Below are positions 7,090-15,685 of a stretch of DNA of 64,000 bases, in pieces (within the stretch, counting starts at the first letter, position 1; each line of letters starts with the position of its first letter). The notes beneath the pieces were generated by a model that worked only from the letters and a program-made list of their open reading frames with translations, did no database searches and was not told the DNA's origin. Source of the stretch: Paraburkholderia humisilvae (GTDB lineage Bacteria; Pseudomonadota; Gammaproteobacteria; Burkholderiales; Burkholderiaceae); contig NZ_CADIKH010000018.1 in NCBI RefSeq assembly GCF_902859855.1, positions 62,001 to 126,000 on the forward strand. The letters are read 5' to 3'. A program made the position numbers and the translations under genes.

Positions 7090-9036
7090 ATGGATCCGCA
7101 GCGGCTCGCTTTCAAGATATACCGGAATCGGACGGAGCCGGGATATAGAGTCGGGTTCTCCGGTGACGACGTCGCGCCCCTCGACGAGCCCTTTGCGGTG
7201 GATCTCGGCGAAGGAGGCCGGCTGGCCGGCGTCATCGCGAGAATAGAAAACAATCTGTGTACGCGCGATGATCTGCGCGATCTTGGCACCGAGCTCTGGG
7301 CGGGCCTGCTTTCCGGCGGCATCAAATCCGAAGTTGACGGCGTACGCATCATGCCCGGCAGGCTTGTGCAAATCTGCCTCTGCTTGCCGCCCGAACTCGA
7401 GCAGATTCCGTGGGAAGCGGTGTATGACATCGACCGAGCGGTGTTTCTCGCCGTTCAGCCTGGGTACTGTGTGTTGCGCACGATGCCTTACGAAGCGCGC
7501 GCGGCAGATTTGGCCGCTCCCGCGCCGAGGAGCGGCCTCAAGCTGCTGGCGGTGATTCCCGAAGGCTCGGGCTTGAACGTCGAACAGGAACTGAGCGGGC
7601 TCAAGACAGCAGTCAAACAAGTCGGCAACCTGTCCTTTGAGGACCTGCGCGGCCGCGTCACACCCGACGCGGTCATGACCAAAGTAGACGAAAGCTCGCC
7701 GGATATTTTCCACTTTATGGGGCATGGTGAGCTCGACAGCGACTTCAACGTCAGCATCCGGCTCAATAGCGACACAGGCGGACAGAACGAATTTCTGGCG
7801 GATGCCGAGCAATTCGCGATGATGATCGCGCGCTCGGAATTGCGCCTGGGTGTCTTCAACTGTTGCTACGGCGGCCGCTCCCCTCGGAGTTCGCTAAGCG
7901 GTCTCGGACCACTGATGCTGCGTCAAGGCGTGCCGGCGATCGCGGCAATGCGCTACCCGATTCCGGACGACGCCGCCGTGCGGTTTTCGAAGGCGTTCTA
8001 TGGCGCGCTGTTGACGGGCGAGCATCGCGGAAGAGTTGATTTCGCGATGCAGCGCGCACGCTATGTCCTGTTCAACAGCGCGACGAGAGATCAGTGGCGC
8101 ACCTTCATCACGCCGGTTCTCTATCTCGCTCAAGGCCGCGAGTCGCTATTCGACATCGTCCCGCAAGCGCCTATACCGGATCAGACGCAGCGCGCAGTCG
8201 AAGACGTGGAGGTGCCGCGAGCGTTGCTTGACGCATTCCGCAAACGGCGCTGTATTCCGATTGTCGGATGCGGATTGATGCGGCCGCCGACTGACCGGTT
8301 TTCGCCGGCACAGCACACGATTCGTGCACTCACCGAGCATCTTGCTCAGAAATGTCAAAGTTGCGACGATGATCTATGGAAAGCAGCGGAACTGGCCGGA
8401 TTGACCGAGTTGGCGTTTCACAGCGTCGCGGAGGTATTCGTTGCGGAAAATCTTCGTTTCGCGCTGATCGACGCGATCCGGGACTGGTACGACAATGCAA
8501 GGCCGAGTCCATCGCATCACGCGCTTGCGACGTGGTCGGTGCCGGCAATCTTCGATACGCATTTCGACGGGCTGCTTGAACGGGCGTTCGAGGCAGCTGG
8601 CCGCGCGTCCAAGGTCATCTATTCGCTGGCGGCGCCGCCCGTCGATCTGCAGTCGAGCCAGGAAGTGCTTGTGCTGGTTCGAGGGGCGCCAACCAACGAC
8701 GACTCGCTGGTGCTCACCGAACAGGAGAACGAAAGCCTGCTGGTCACCATGGATCGATTGTCCCCGTCGATCGAGCAACTGGCCACGGCTGAACGAGGAC
8801 GTTGTATCTTGCTGCTCGGCGTCAACCCACGCGATCCCGTCGTGCGCAAGCTGGCGCGCCGACTGATTCGGCTGCATTCGAACCAGGGACCGGCGTTTTT
8901 CGCGTCGTCGAGCTTCACGGCCGCCGATCGGGCCTATTGGAAAAGCCTGGACGTGACGTGGATCAACGCGGAACCCGACGCGCTCATCGACAAGCTCACC
9001 AAGCTGATGTCGACGGAAGGGAGCGCACATGAGTGA
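7090..9036 (+). CDS. CHAT protease fused to SIR2-like domain
   Basis: 648 residues. Residues of about 60-355 form a CHAT (caspase HetF-associated with TPRs) peptidase domain. The catalytic histidine is His212 in HFMGHGEL and the cysteine is Cys259 in GVFNCCYGG, as in separase/caspase-like CHAT enzymes. Residues of about 375-640 look like a SIR2-family Rossmann domain: CIPIVGCGL (glycine loop), SHHALATWSVPAIFDTHFDGLLE, VLVLVRGAPTNDD and LLLGVNPRDP. The usual Asn of the TN(Y/F)D motif is His491, and the usual His of LHG is Arg531, so NAD hydrolysis looks impaired. The gene overlaps the STAND NTPase gene by 8 bp. Likely role: a protease activated by the NTPase in a defence or cell-suicide circuit (inference). 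Confidence 0.85.
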   Translation: MDPQRLAFKIYRNRTEPGYRVGFSGDDVAPLDEPFAVDLGEGGRLAGVIARIENNLCTRDDLRDLGTELWAGLLSGGIKSEVDGVRIMPGRLVQICLCLPPELEQIPWEAVYDIDRAVFLAVQPGYCVLRTMPYEARAADLAAPAPRSGLKLLAVIPEGSGLNVEQELSGLKTAVKQVGNLSFEDLRGRVTPDAVMTKVDESSPDIFHFMGHGELDSDFNVSIRLNSDTGGQNEFLADAEQFAMMIARSELRLGVFNCCYGGRSPRSSLSGLGPLMLRQGVPAIAAMRYPIPDDAAVRFSKAFYGALLTGEHRGRVDFAMQRARYVLFNSATRDQWRTFITPVLYLAQGRESLFDIVPQAPIPDQTQRAVEDVEVPRALLDAFRKRRCIPIVGCGLMRPPTDRFSPAQHTIRALTEHLAQKCQSCDDDLWKAAELAGLTELAFHSVAEVFVAENLRFALIDAIRDWYDNARPSPSHHALATWSVPAIFDTHFDGLLERAFEAAGRASKVIYSLAAPPVDLQSSQEVLVLVRGAPTNDDSLVLTEQENESLLVTMDRLSPSIEQLATAERGRCILLLGVNPRDPVVRKLARRLIRLHSNQGPAFFASSSFTAADRAYWKSLDVTWINAEPDALIDKLTKLMSTEGSAHE

Positions 9037-11440
9037 ACAGGATCCGTCGACCCAGCAATCGTCGCCTTACAAGCTGCTCGAATACTTCGTCGAGGCGGAC
9101 GCGCCTGTCTTCGGCGGCCGCGACCAGGAGATTTTCGACATCACGGCGCGCCTCGCGAGCCGTGGTGTGCTTGTTCTGTATGGTCCTTCGGGAATCGGCA
9201 AAACCTCGCTGATCTGGGCGGGGGTCTTTCCGTCCGCACGCAAGCTGGACTGGGAATGCGTGTATCTGAGAACCTTGACCGACCCTGTGGCCGACCTGTC
9301 GTCCGCGTTGACCGAGCAGCTCGGACTGGACGCCCGTCAAGGCGAAACACCGTTGCAACTGGCCGACCGGCTGGCGGCGCGCAACAGCACCCGGCCACTG
9401 CTCATCGCGCTGGACCAGTTCGAAGAGTTCTTCATCCGGTTCCAGAATGACGCAGCCTTGAAGGAAGCATTCGTTGAAACGATCGGACTGATCGTTTCGC
9501 GTAATGACATCGACTGCCGCATTCTCTTCAGCCTGCGAGAAGACTACCTTGCGAAGCTGGACGAATTTAGCGCAAAGCTTCCTCAACTCCTCGAGAACCG
9601 ATATAGGATCAATGCGCTTACCGCGTTCGGCGCACGACAGGCGATTACGCTGCCCTTACTGGCTCAACGCATTCCCTTCGACGCGCGACTCGTTTCAGAC
9701 CTGCTGACGCATCTTGCTGCGTTCGACTTCGATCCTGCCATCCTGCAGATCATGTGCAGCGAACTGGTGCGCGTTGCACTGGAGCGCAGCCCGGAGTCGT
9801 TGACGTTAAGAAGCGACGACCTGCTGAAGCTAGGCGGCATCGAGGGCATGTTCGGCACTTATCTCGACAAGGCGGTCGACGAGGTGGGTACCGACATGGC
9901 GCTGGTGATGCGCCTCGTGCTCGACGTGCTGATTTCCAAAGAGCGCACGAAACGAGCGATACGCATCATCGATCTGAAGGCGGAACCATTTCTGGCATCG
10001 GATGAGGAACTGGAAGCAGTGGTTCAAGCGCTGCACGTGCACCGTATCGTCCGTCGGGATAGACGCGGCAATGAAGACTGGTTCGAATTCATGCATGAAC
10101 GGCTTGTCGACATCGTCCTCGAGTGGATGCACGCCGATATCAACTTCTTCAATTTCGTGTCGGCACGCGACCTGGCCGGATTCTCAAAACGCAATCCGAT
10201 CTGGCGCACCAACCCGGAGGCGCTGCTGACGGAAGGTCAGCTCAAGACAATTATCGAACCGTATTCCGCGCGGCTGCGTCTGGACCGCTGGCAAATCAAA
10301 TTTCTGATACTGAGTTGCATGTATCGGCAAAGCCCATTGCTCGCGTCGTGGGCAAGTCGCTACTCGGAAAGGCGGACGATGGCGACCTTGTCCGCCCAGT
10401 TGCGCTCGGATAAGGAAGCCTTGCGCATTGGCGCGCTGCGCGCATTGGCAGCGCTTGAATGGCAGCCATCGTCACGAATCCTGGACCGCTGCATCGCGTT
10501 CGGCCTCCATGACCCACGCGAAGTCGTCCGACGCGCTGCCGGCGCGGTACTCGCGCGGCACGCGACGCGCCGGGAACGCGACCTGATGTTCGATGCCGTC
10601 ACGCGACCCGCCACGCGAAACGCGGCGTTGCAACTCTGTGCGGACCTGTCCGCTGTCGATCGCACGGCGGGAAGCATCGGCATGATGGAGCGCCTGCGTA
10701 TCCGGCGGATTCGCCGCATACGCGAACTGGACGAACACGCCGACCTGCGAGCGCGGCGTGCCCGCTGGGGCGGCATCTATGGGCTGGCAGCAAGCGGAAT
10801 ATGGTGTGCTTCGATCGGGCCGCTTTGGATTTTCCTGTTTTCGTCGATCCAGTACTCGACGGACGACGCGGTGATGTTGCTCCGTGGAATCGCCGTCTTG
10901 CTGTACCCAATTGTCTGCGTGATCGGCGGTCTGCTGGGCTATCGGATTTCGCTTCGTGCGGCCAGTGGGGACATCCTGGGGCATAAGGAGAACTGGGTTC
11001 TCGATCTGCTCTCGGAGTGGGCCTTTTGGGTGGTCATACCGCTGTATGTGCTGTTCGTGTGGGTGCTCGGCGGGTTGGCGAACGCCAGCGCTAAACAGAT
11101 GGTGGCGCTGCTCGCCCTTCCGATCGCTTACTGGTTGTGCGCATCTTCAGTCAGCGTGGCCGTTGCGCAACTCTGTATCGGCAAGTCGCAACGTCGCGCG
11201 ACAGTGATTCTTTGGGGCATCGCGACGGCGATGACCGCGCCGGTATTGCTTGCTACGGCAACTGCCTATCTCGCCTACCGCTTGTTCGACGACGCAAGTA
11301 TTCTTGACCGCATCTATTCTTCGGGTCTCGCACTTGTATTGCTCGGCACAAGTACGTCAATGGCGTTCGTCTTTTCGCTCGCGTTCCCGCGCATGCAGTT
11401 CAAATGGCCCGGAATAGTGGTCACTCAGGTCACCTATTGA
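9029..11440 (+). CDS. Membrane-anchored STAND NTPase with HEAT-like repeats
   Basis: 803 residues. The N-terminal VFGGRDQEI and Walker A GPSGIGKTS (52-60), Walker B LLIALDQFEEFF (124-135) and LFSLREDYL (166-174) match novel-STAND (nSTAND1-like) NTPases, signalling switches related in principle to NLRs. A winged-helix-like region follows to about residue 375. Residues of about 450-545 contain HEAT-like helical repeats (EALRIGALRALAAL, PREVVRRAAGAVLAR), likely the sensor. From about 580 to 790 there are about six hydrophobic helices, so the protein is anchored in the inner membrane. AAGGGAG precedes the start, which lies inside the CHAT gene. It probably gates the CHAT-SIR2 partner. Confidence 0.85.
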   Translation: MSEQDPSTQQSSPYKLLEYFVEADAPVFGGRDQEIFDITARLASRGVLVLYGPSGIGKTSLIWAGVFPSARKLDWECVYLRTLTDPVADLSSALTEQLGLDARQGETPLQLADRLAARNSTRPLLIALDQFEEFFIRFQNDAALKEAFVETIGLIVSRNDIDCRILFSLREDYLAKLDEFSAKLPQLLENRYRINALTAFGARQAITLPLLAQRIPFDARLVSDLLTHLAAFDFDPAILQIMCSELVRVALERSPESLTLRSDDLLKLGGIEGMFGTYLDKAVDEVGTDMALVMRLVLDVLISKERTKRAIRIIDLKAEPFLASDEELEAVVQALHVHRIVRRDRRGNEDWFEFMHERLVDIVLEWMHADINFFNFVSARDLAGFSKRNPIWRTNPEALLTEGQLKTIIEPYSARLRLDRWQIKFLILSCMYRQSPLLASWASRYSERRTMATLSAQLRSDKEALRIGALRALAALEWQPSSRILDRCIAFGLHDPREVVRRAAGAVLARHATRRERDLMFDAVTRPATRNAALQLCADLSAVDRTAGSIGMMERLRIRRIRRIRELDEHADLRARRARWGGIYGLAASGIWCASIGPLWIFLFSSIQYSTDDAVMLLRGIAVLLYPIVCVIGGLLGYRISLRAASGDILGHKENWVLDLLSEWAFWVVIPLYVLFVWVLGGLANASAKQMVALLALPIAYWLCASSVSVAVAQLCIGKSQRRATVILWGIATAMTAPVLLATATAYLAYRLFDDASILDRIYSSGLALVLLGTSTSMAFVFSLAFPRMQFKWPGIVVTQVTY

Positions 11441-11462
11441 GCGAAGCCGCCAGGAGCTCACC

Positions 11463-12494
11463 ATGACGCTTCGAATTCTCGCCCGTTCTCTGGTGATTGT
11501 TTGCCTTGCAGGGATCGTTGCCGCGATCTATCAGCAGTACGGGCTGGACTGGTTGCCGCTTAACGCCGCCAGGACGAACCTGAAAGACGCTCACAGCGAA
11601 GCGGACCTCGTCATCGACATGCGGTCGGGACGGCGCGCCATTGCCTACGTTCGCGTTGCAGTAGAGGGTGCGGGGCCCCGGCTCGTCAGAATATCCTACG
11701 AGGGCAATGGCCACGGGGGCATCTATTTCAGAGACGCACCTGCGATTAACGATTCTGCAGTCCTTGTAACTGAGGATCAAACGGTGACGTTTCACACCAG
11801 GAAGGATCCGGAGCAGGGTTATCACCCACTGGCCATGAAAGTGCACGTGGTGAGCGACTCCCTTGTGAATGCAGAGTCCATTACCGCTAGCCGCTTCGCG
11901 TCGGCGGTGCTCGCGCAGTGGAACGAGATACCGACTCGCCCTGGTGTGTGGCGATCGCACCTGCGGATCGCGCCCGAAAATCCCCGCAAGCTTGTTTTGA
12001 CCATCCCGTGGATGCTGGAGACGCTCGGCAATGCGGACCCTCTTCTGCCGCTTCCCATGGTGATGACCCTTGACGCTACCGGGCCGACGCCGCGACATGT
12101 CGCCGTATGCCTGGATAACGAACTGTCGAGCTCCGGAGGATTTGTCTTCGATGGCGAACGTGCCAAGCGTCTCAACCGGTCCATGGACCCGTCCGGTTGG
12201 GTCGGCCGCATGCTCGATGTGGCGGAACTTGCTCCGCTGGGTCCTGGGCGCGATATCGATATCGACATCCAACCCGAGACCGAGCGCCTTAAGGACGAGC
12301 TCTCAAAGCGTCCCCCCGTGACGTCCCCCCGGATTCAAAGCGGATTGGCCGACGCGGACCAATATTGCGGCGACCATGCGCGTTGGGCGACGCTCTCCGA
12401 TGACGACCGCGTTTCACGGTTCAGGCAACGGGTGGCGCATCAAGGATCGTTCGCCACGGTGATCTTCGCCGAACTCGTCTACGAGCATCGTTAA
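11463..12494 (+). CDS. Membrane-anchored or exported protein of unknown family
   Basis: 343 residues, 22 bp after the STAND gene, with AGGAG before the ATG. Residues of about 7-23 (ARSLVIVCLAGIVAAIY) form one hydrophobic helix without a clear cleavage site, so it is either a signal anchor or an uncleaved signal. The rest is soluble and mixed, with an Ile/Asp-alternating strand (RDIDIDIQPE) near residue 265 and few cysteines. I recognise no domain. Placement makes it the third gene of the CHAT-STAND transcription unit. It could be a periplasmic sensor or effector for the membrane NTPase. This is inference from context only. Confidence 0.75.
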   Translation: MTLRILARSLVIVCLAGIVAAIYQQYGLDWLPLNAARTNLKDAHSEADLVIDMRSGRRAIAYVRVAVEGAGPRLVRISYEGNGHGGIYFRDAPAINDSAVLVTEDQTVTFHTRKDPEQGYHPLAMKVHVVSDSLVNAESITASRFASAVLAQWNEIPTRPGVWRSHLRIAPENPRKLVLTIPWMLETLGNADPLLPLPMVMTLDATGPTPRHVAVCLDNELSSSGGFVFDGERAKRLNRSMDPSGWVGRMLDVAELAPLGPGRDIDIDIQPETERLKDELSKRPPVTSPRIQSGLADADQYCGDHARWATLSDDDRVSRFRQRVAHQGSFATVIFAELVYEHR

Positions 12495-12653
12495 ATCTAA
12501 CGGCGGCGTCGACCGGTGACCTGGCAGCGTGTGACTGTACCGAACGACGGGTCGACGTTGTGCGTGCGCGGTTGCACGCGGCGCGCCGCGACAGCGTGGC
12601 ATAATCGCCGCGAACACGCCCCTTCATGCCCCTCATTGACGGCCGTCCGACTC

Positions 12654-13022
12654 ATGCAGCAGGGTCTCATCCGGAAGATCGGCAGCTTGCTAGGATTGGT
12701 TGCGATCCTGATGGCGACGCTCGCGCCGACCATTTCGCAGACGCTCGCCGCAAGCCGCCATCTGGATGCGCTGTGTTCGGCGCAGTCGTTTGCCGATGAC
12801 GGTGCAGGCAGCCGCCCGGGTTCGCATACGCAGATGTCGCATGGCGACGCCTGCGCGTATTGCAGTCTGCTTGCACACGTGCCGGTCGTGCCAAGCGTTC
12901 AGGTTCCGTTTGCCGTCACCGTCTGGCTGATCGAGCATCGCAGAGCCGTCCGGTTCGACACGGCGCGCCGCGTCGAGCCGCTGACGTCGTCCCAGCCGCG
13001 CGCGCCCCCTTTCCCGTCCTGA
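12654..13022 (+). CDS. DUF2946-type small exported protein
   Basis: 122 residues from the ATG at 12654; an earlier in-frame GTG-like extension has no family character. A hydrophobic N-terminal segment (LLGLVAILMATLAPTISQTLAA) gives a signal peptide or anchor. The motif HGDACAYCSLLAH is the conserved His/Cys cluster of DUF2946 proteins, a possible metal-binding site. The family usually lies beside copper-handling or TonB-receptor genes, and here a CopC gene is two genes downstream. Function is unproven. Confidence 0.8.
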   Translation: MQQGLIRKIGSLLGLVAILMATLAPTISQTLAASRHLDALCSAQSFADDGAGSRPGSHTQMSHGDACAYCSLLAHVPVVPSVQVPFAVTVWLIEHRRAVRFDTARRVEPLTSSQPRAPPFPS

Positions 13023-13149
13023 TTCGAGATTATTCCGAGCGGCGCCACGCCGGCTGTGCCTATATGCACGTGCTGGTCTGTGCCGCATCGCCGCGCCGTC
13101 GCGCATGAAGCGCGCGACGGCGTGGCCTCGACCCGATCAAGGACTCACC

Positions 13150-14049
13150 ATGTCTACACCTTTCACACGCAGCGCAAGCGCGCGCCTTGCTGCCGCGTCA
13201 GCCCTTTGCGCAGCCGCTGCAGCGCTTGTGATTCCCGCTGTGGCGCGGGCGCACGCCGTTGCCGGCGACCGCGTGTTTCCCGCCACGATGGCAATCGACG
13301 ACCCCGGTGTTGGCGACGAAGCCAACCTGCAATTCGGTCATCAACGCGTACCCGGCGACAGCGGCGACCAGAGCGTCAACACATTTGACTTCGAGTACGA
13401 CAAGCTGATTACTTCGCGCCTCGCGGTTTCCGTCGGCGGCACGTATGTGATGCAGAACAACCCGACCGCGCACGGCTTCGACAATATCGACGTCGGTGCG
13501 AAATACCTGCTCTACGTGAACGATCCGCACGAGTTCATGATGTCGGTCGGCGTCGATGCCGAATTGGGCGGCACGGGCAGCCGCGCGATTGCGGACAACT
13601 TCTCGACAATCTCGCCGACGGTGTTTGCCGGCAAGGGGCTTGGCGATCTGCCCGACTCGCTGGGGTGGCTGCGTCCGGTGGCGGTCACGGCTGAAGCAGG
13701 GCCGGCCTTCACCACCGGCGCAGGCCAGCCGAACGCGTTCAACTACGGCTTCACCGTGCAATACAGCTTGCCGTATCTGCAGCAGCACGTGCGCGACGTT
13801 GGACTGCCCGCGCCGCTGTCGAACCTCGTGCCGCTCGTCGAGGTGCCGTTATCGCGTAGCCAGGGCCAGACGACGGGCACGGTCAACCCGGGCTTTATCT
13901 GGATCAATCGATATGGGCAATTCGGCATCGAGGCGCAGATTCCGATTAACCGCGCAAGCGGCTCGCGAGTGGGCGTGCTGGTGCAGGCCCATATCTTCTT
14001 CGATGACGTGGCGCCGAACACGATCGGCAAGCCGCTCTTTAATCTTTAA
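13150..14049 (+). CDS. Exported protein of a CopC-linked cluster, function unknown
   Basis: 299 residues from the ATG at 13150, just after CAAGGACTCACC. Residues 1-36 are a signal peptide ending VARAHA. The mature part is rich in Gly, Asn and alternating strands (VSVGGTYVMQNNPT, FNYGFTVQYSLPYL, FGIEAQIPINRASG), consistent with a beta-barrel-like outer-membrane or periplasmic protein. The last residues are PLFNL, not the classic terminal Phe, so barrel insertion is uncertain. It lies between DUF2946 and CopC genes in the same direction, which suggests a role in metal handling. I do not recognise a named family with certainty. Confidence 0.75.
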   Translation: MSTPFTRSASARLAAASALCAAAAALVIPAVARAHAVAGDRVFPATMAIDDPGVGDEANLQFGHQRVPGDSGDQSVNTFDFEYDKLITSRLAVSVGGTYVMQNNPTAHGFDNIDVGAKYLLYVNDPHEFMMSVGVDAELGGTGSRAIADNFSTISPTVFAGKGLGDLPDSLGWLRPVAVTAEAGPAFTTGAGQPNAFNYGFTVQYSLPYLQQHVRDVGLPAPLSNLVPLVEVPLSRSQGQTTGTVNPGFIWINRYGQFGIEAQIPINRASGSRVGVLVQAHIFFDDVAPNTIGKPLFNL

Positions 14050-14063
14050 CCGAAGGAAGTTCC

Positions 14064-14453
14064 ATGTCTTATTCGAAATTAGAGGGAGCGGGCTGGCGCA
14101 AGCGAGTGGCGATGCCGCTGCTCTGCACCGCCGCACTGCTCGTTGCGCAGTCCGCGTTTGCCCATGTGTTTCCGTCAAAGCAGGAGCCGGGCGCGGGCAC
14201 GACGGTGTCTGCGCCGGCCCAGGTGAAGATCACGTTCGATGGCCCGCTCGAGCCCGCGTTCTCCACGTTGGACGTGACCGATGCGACCGGCAAGCCCGTC
14301 ACCATGGGCAAGGCGAATATCGACGCGAAGCAGCCGGACGTGATCAGCGTGCCGCTGGCCGCGCTTGCCGCCGGGCACTACACCGTGCATTGGGTGGCCG
14401 TGGCATCGGATGGACACCGGACGCACGGTGACTACTCATTCGATGTGAAATAG
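14064..14453 (+). CDS. copC: CopC-domain copper-binding protein
   Basis: 129-residue periplasmic CopC/YobA-type protein. A signal peptide ends SAFA, leaving His34 as the mature first residue (HVFPSKQEPG), the expected Cu(II) ligand. Core motifs are TFDGPLEPAFSTLDV, then HYTVHWVAVASDGHRTHGDYSF, where Asp116 and His118 complete the Cu(II) site of the family. It lacks the Met-rich Cu(I) loop of the longer Pseudomonas CopC. AAGGAAG precedes the ATG. CopC proteins carry copper in the periplasm, usually with CopD, which is not adjacent here. Confidence 0.9.
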   Translation: MSYSKLEGAGWRKRVAMPLLCTAALLVAQSAFAHVFPSKQEPGAGTTVSAPAQVKITFDGPLEPAFSTLDVTDATGKPVTMGKANIDAKQPDVISVPLAALAAGHYTVHWVAVASDGHRTHGDYSFDVK

Positions 14454-14577
14454 GCACGGGCGGCCGCCGGAAACAGGTGTCGTGCCCGGCCGCCGTTCGA
14501 GGTCATTCGAGGTCATGCGCGGGCCATGCGGCAAAGTGCCGCTCAGGCAGCCGCGTCGCACCGATGATGCGGCGCGG

Positions 14578-14934
14578 TTAGCCCGGCATGGCAGGGAGCG
14601 GGGGCAATCCGATCTTCGCGCGCAACCGCTGGCAATCTGGATTGGGTGATCCGTCGTTGGACCAGACCCGATATTCCCGGCATGGCGACGGGCGCTGCGC
14701 GTAAATCGCGCAGTGTATGCCCGGCTTCCCGACTTCACCGCGCAATGCGATGCAGCGACCATGTCCGGCCTCAGTGCCTTTCATGCAAACGATATAAGGA
14801 TTCACACGGCTGACCAGTTCGTCGGGGACAGTGCCGCCCGGCGAACTGGCCATCTCGCCCATATACATCGAGACCCGGAAATACTGGCAGCATGCGCCGC
14901 ACGAAAGACAGGGATTCGCGTCGTCGTTTGCCAT
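14578..14934 (-). CDS. YkgJ-family cysteine-cluster protein
   Basis: 118 residues from the ATG at 14934; a longer frame to 14997 exists but its first 21 codons lack the third-position GC bias of the rest. The N-terminal NPCLSCGACCQYFRVS motif, a second cysteine in IVCMKGTE and a C-terminal CAIYAQRPSPCREYR match the YkgJ family of putative zinc or iron-sulfur proteins. The role is unknown. It is convergent with the CopC cluster. Confidence 0.85.
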   Translation of the reverse strand: MANDDANPCLSCGACCQYFRVSMYMGEMASSPGGTVPDELVSRVNPYIVCMKGTEAGHGRCIALRGEVGKPGIHCAIYAQRPSPCREYRVWSNDGSPNPDCQRLRAKIGLPPLPAMPG

Positions 14935-15685
14935 GTCGGCGAAAACGCGCTCATCAGCCTGGATATTCAGTAATTGGACCGACTGCTTTCCTTGCATATT
15001 GAAAAATCGTTCATGCGATTTTAAATGATGGTTATCAAGCTTATTAGCTTTAATGGTGCGGGTGCATAAGTTTGTCGTAAAAACTTATCCTTATATATCT
15101 AAAAACAAAGCAAGCAGACGGGCGTTTGCGAAGCCGCGTGCATGCGCATCGAAGTGCGCGATGCAGCCGCGGGATGTCGCTACAGACTCAGGTCAGCTTA
15201 ATGATTCTCTAAGGTTTCGCTGCTACCATCAGTCAGCCGGTTTCCATGCCGGTGACATATTTTAATTGAAAGAAAAGATTATTGATTTCGTAAGGGCGGT
15301 CTGGGCGTGTCGCATGAAATCGGAATCCACGTCGCGCGCTTTCTGGCTTAAGTTTGACCGATGAAACGAATGATTGTCGACACACGCCCACGTTGTCTTC
15401 CGGCTGACAGCGCACCGGCCGATTCCCGTTCGTGCGGCCGTGACGCGCACCTTGCGCAGCAGTTGATGTCGCTTGGCGACGAGGGTTTGCGCGGGTTCCA
15501 TACACGCCTGGCGTTATTTGGATACCCTTTAATGGGACGCCAGTAACATCTGCGCTTCACATACAAACCTTACGCTCGCTGGGCGAAAAGAGCGGAGTGT
15601 CTCCGATGTTAGTTAAACCAATCGCGATCTGTGGTTCATCGACCGGATTGACCGGAAAGCGCCGGCACAGGGAGGCTCGGCTCAG
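14935..15685. other. AT-rich intergenic region upstream of hpnI
   Basis: About 750 bp with no credible gene on either strand; short open frames have no family features or ribosome-binding sites. Around 14995-15120 the sequence is strikingly AT-rich for this chromosome (runs such as TTAAATGATGG and TCTAAAAACAAAG). This might be a promoter or nucleoid-protein binding region, or a remnant of transferred DNA. The hpn promoter presumably lies toward the right end. Confidence 0.5.

Noticed and set aside
7009..7812. The 5' extension of the minus-strand unknown gene
   Set aside because: It is antisense to the CHAT domain; the ATG at 7008 gives a divergent arrangement and the coding character changes there.
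5863..12653. Integrative element with attachment sites around the CHAT module
   Set aside because: No integrase, tRNA or matching direct repeats were found at the two edges.
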